DNA of 64,000 nucleotides from Arctopsyche grandis (Eukaryota > Arthropoda > Insecta > Trichoptera > Hydropsychidae), in the NCBI RefSeq assembly GCF_051622035.1, contig NC_135357.1, forward strand, positions 19,947,256 through 20,011,255, in the 5' to 3' direction. Made by a program: the position numbers and the translations under genes. The notes under the pieces are model-generated. The model ran no database searches, was not told the origin of the DNA, and worked only from the letters and a program-made list of their open reading frames with translations. Below are positions 61,891-64,000 of this stretch, piece after piece. Position 1 is the first letter of the stretch. Each line of letters starts with the position of its first letter.

Positions 61891-63233
61891 TGGATCATAA
61901 TTTTATATTTAACTTTTTTTCATTATAAAAATTAAACATACGCAAATGGTCATTCTGATTATACATAAAGACAGTTTATGTAATAATAATAACAAGATTT
62001 AAGAAAAAAAAAATATGGTTTTAAAAATATTGATAAACGAAAATTTATGAAATGCTATTGGTTAGACGGCAGGCAAGGGGTTAATAACCAATGAATGAAA
62101 GACATCCCTCGATCCATTATGGTCATGAAAACATTTCCTGAAAATTTTATACATATATGTCTATTGGTTTAAAAGTTACAAAGTTTTTAGTAAAACCATT
62201 CGTATTTGCCGATTTTCGCAAAAAATTATCGGTATTTGGCGTAAGTTTCTATGGTAATCGCGCGGTCCCTAAAGTGTTAATACGTCAGGGGGCACACCGT
62301 CAGGCCCAACAGACCCCTTCAGCTTCAAAATTGCTATCCTAACATCTCCAAGCGAGACCCGCGGAATGTCTATAACAACACCTTCAGTACCAATTTGGGA
62401 AGCCAAATTAGCATCAAGGGATTGTGATCTCTGATCAAATACAGAGCTAAAAAAACTAGCAAAAGCTTTAGCGATCTCAGGACCGACACAACTTATATTA
62501 TTAAATGAGAACGAATGCTCAAGGCCATGTGAAATATGCTTACTCTTAATAAATCTGAAAAAGTGGTGAGGATTACTTGCGATAGCACTCTCCATCTCTT
62601 TGAGATAGAGGGTATAACGCTCACTCACACCACGTTTCACGATCTTCCTAAGAATCGGAAATTTCTCATAGTCACGAAATGATTGGCTACGTTTCCATCT
62701 TCTATGAGACAACCATTTTGCACGAACATCAGTTATAAGTTTGGACCCAAATCACGGTGGAAAAACCCGACGATGTAGTTCTAAATTAGGATAACTGATG
62801 AACCGAGGAACATAACTGTCAAAAATATTATATAGTGTGTTATACAAAAATTCAACAGCATCACCAGTATTCATGAGGTACATTTGGCGCCAGTCAATAG
62901 AACGAACCTCATTATAAACCAATTCAGAATCAACGCGAGCAAAATTCCATCGTGATGAAGGAACCCCAACAGATGAACAAGCTGAAACAGGTCTCACAGA
63001 AGACAAAAACAGAAGCTCAATTTGTAATGCATCATGATATAGGTCCTCAGGGATGATCGCAGTTCCTTTTGGGCATAGGATCATCGTTGCTGACACATTG
63101 GATTCATTCACCAACATAATATCAAGCTTACTTGGACTAATGGGTGAACCAACCTGTACTAGGTCGCAATAGGAAATTACAAAATTAAATTTATTGCGGA
63201 CATGAATGATGATGATGTATATATATATATATA

Positions 63234-64000
63234 CAGTGGCGGACTGGGACTGAAATCAGTGCATGCCAGGAGTCAAAGGGGCCCCCCCAGGGTTAAAAAA
63301 ATTTGTCTCCCCCCCCCCATATAATAAAATTTTCTTCTTTTCATCACGCTAAAAATCAAGGGAAAATTTTTTTTTTCCAAAAATGGGAATAAACAAATGT
63401 AGGTAAAAGAAAAATGGCAGAAGCAAAATAGATCCATAAATTACATTGTATATTTCGTTTTAACTCTTTTCCTAGGTAATTAGAATGCATCATAAAAGAA
63501 TCAGGGACGCCATTTCAGCTTTTTCTTGGGCAGGCAAAGATTGCTCAAATTGAACTTTTTTTCAAAAAATCTTTTTATATCGGAATAAAAATGGAAAATA
63601 TTCTTTGCATACACCTTATTGACTAATAAAATATGAAAAAAATAAGATTATTTTTGAAAAAATAATTATAAAAAAATATTATGTAAAAAGTGAAAAAAGC
63701 GCCGCAGGCGAAAATTTTTTTCCAAAAATCTTCACATGGTCAAAAAAAATCGATCATCAAACTGAGTCACTAAAAAACTATCAATTTATCAACTTAATTT
63801 CTACCGACTGTTTTTTCACTTTCACTTTAGCGATTATTTTATTAGTTACCCCCTATGCCCCCCCCCCAAATTACGTCCCTGAAAAAAATGCATAATATTT
63901 TCAATTAATTTTTGGGGAGGGGGCCCCTATCCTGTATTTCTATTTACATGGATGTGTCTATATTAGGAAAGATTTTATATTCGGAAACTGTTTAAAATTG
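63234..64000. mobile_element. hAT-like element (CAGTGGCGGACTGGGAC family), copy 2, runs off the window
   Basis: It follows the copy at 37992 base for base with small indels: CAGTGGCGGACTGGGACTGAAATC, CATGCCAGGAGTCAAAG, AAAATATTATTTAT-like stretches, GGGGAGGGGGCCCCTAT, CGGAAACTGTTTAAAATTG. It carries an insertion (CTTTTCCTAGGTAATTAGAATGC... near 63468) and lacks others. Confidence 0.75.

Larger units (their letters stand above)
60473..62276. mobile_element. piggyBac-like element, TTAA duplicated, no intact transposase
   Basis: Ends are TTAA/CACTTTAAGGACCGCGG (60469-60488) and CGCGGTCCCTAAAGTG/TTAA (62261-62280). Removing the element plus one TTAA restores the LINE codons. The 1804-bp interior contains a mariner fragment and two direct copies of a segment of about 120 bp (61620-61736 and 61774-61890). 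I saw no piggyBac transposase, so it is non-autonomous. Confidence 0.88.
58991..63117 (-). pseudogene. LINE ORF2 (endonuclease-RT), one stop plus a transposon insertion
   Basis: The frame has WRQMYLMNTGDAVEFLYNTL (linker), then a TGA at 62754-62752 in place of a sense codon (after RRVFPP). It continues in the same frame with KWLSHRRWKRSQSF and GSVGPDGVPPDVL, is interrupted by the piggyBac element, then resumes KACCNSLLEPLQFIFN. RT motifs are IPIHKSGSKNEVENYRPIAI, AYFDFRKAFDLVNNDAL, SGVTQGSTLGPLLFTIVIN and CLLFADDVKLF. With the 1808-bp insertion and duplication removed, both sides are in one frame. The FADD box and order fit the Jockey/CR1 side of LINEs; the exact clade was not determined. Confidence 0.87.
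58593..63205 (-). mobile_element. Jockey-like LINE, 5'-truncated, split by a piggyBac element
   Basis: On the minus strand the order is: endonuclease C-terminal region and linker (63205-62752), linker to RT start (62712-62277), then RT and C-terminal domain (60472-58991), followed by an A/T-rich 3' UTR and simple-repeat tail. The element has 5' truncation next to a TA run at 63220, where a hAT copy begins. Confidence 0.85.

Overview
This window is AT-rich animal nuclear DNA, almost certainly from an insect. The evidence is small spliced genes with GT/AG introns, many ACATATGTATGT-type simple repeats, arthropod-style BEL/Pao, Jockey-like, RTE-like, piggyBac, Tc1/mariner and hAT elements, and host proteins that resemble insect versions. 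No prokaryotic features, CRISPR arrays or rRNA genes were seen. All identifications rest on reading translated exons by eye; no database search was run.

Host genes. (1) TAF1B, minus strand, 5690 down to 2519, 4 coding exons: the RNA polymerase I SL1/TIF-IB subunit with an N-terminal zinc ribbon. (2) REXO4-like DEDDh exonuclease, plus strand, 11792-12692, 2 exons. (3) An unrecognised multi-exon gene, minus strand, about 20190 to 13172. Its exons sit inside the 5' introns of the next gene, in the antisense direction. (4) A secreted-type gelsolin, plus strand, 18137-30791: 21 coding exons whose phases all join, giving 816 residues. A possible TATA/Inr promoter and leader exon lie at 15652-15742. 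(5) A secreted Ser/Gly/Thr-rich protein with three long imperfect repeats, minus strand, 35207 to 32304, 2 exons.

Mobile DNA, 1-11.6 kb: hAT remnants (1-490, 1796-2472), a 391-bp foldback element inside TAF1B intron 1, and a nested block at 7257-9129. That block is a solo LTR carrying two copies of a palindromic MITE, one of which is split by a 1.1-kb miniature LTR retrotransposon with apparently identical LTRs.

Gelsolin intron region: a TTAA-flanked piggyBac-type MITE (21681-22938), a hAT fragment and other repeats.

35.9-49 kb: a chain of hAT elements, several with clear 8-bp target duplications. One sits inside a Tc1-like transposase, and one is nearly complete (45988-48877) and inserted in a TA microsatellite. 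A (CA)n tract of about 618 bp lies at 43385-44002, and two tRNA-like SINE heads follow it.

49-64 kb: an RTE-like LINE split by a young 7.2-kb BEL/Pao element (5-bp duplication AATGC). It is then cut off by a Jockey-like LINE on the other strand, which is itself split precisely by a piggyBac element that holds a mariner fragment. The window ends in a second copy of the hAT family seen at 37992.

The left half is therefore gene-bearing with modest repeats, and the right half (36-64 kb) is a transposon graveyard with several recent arrivals. No host gene was recognised after 35.2 kb.
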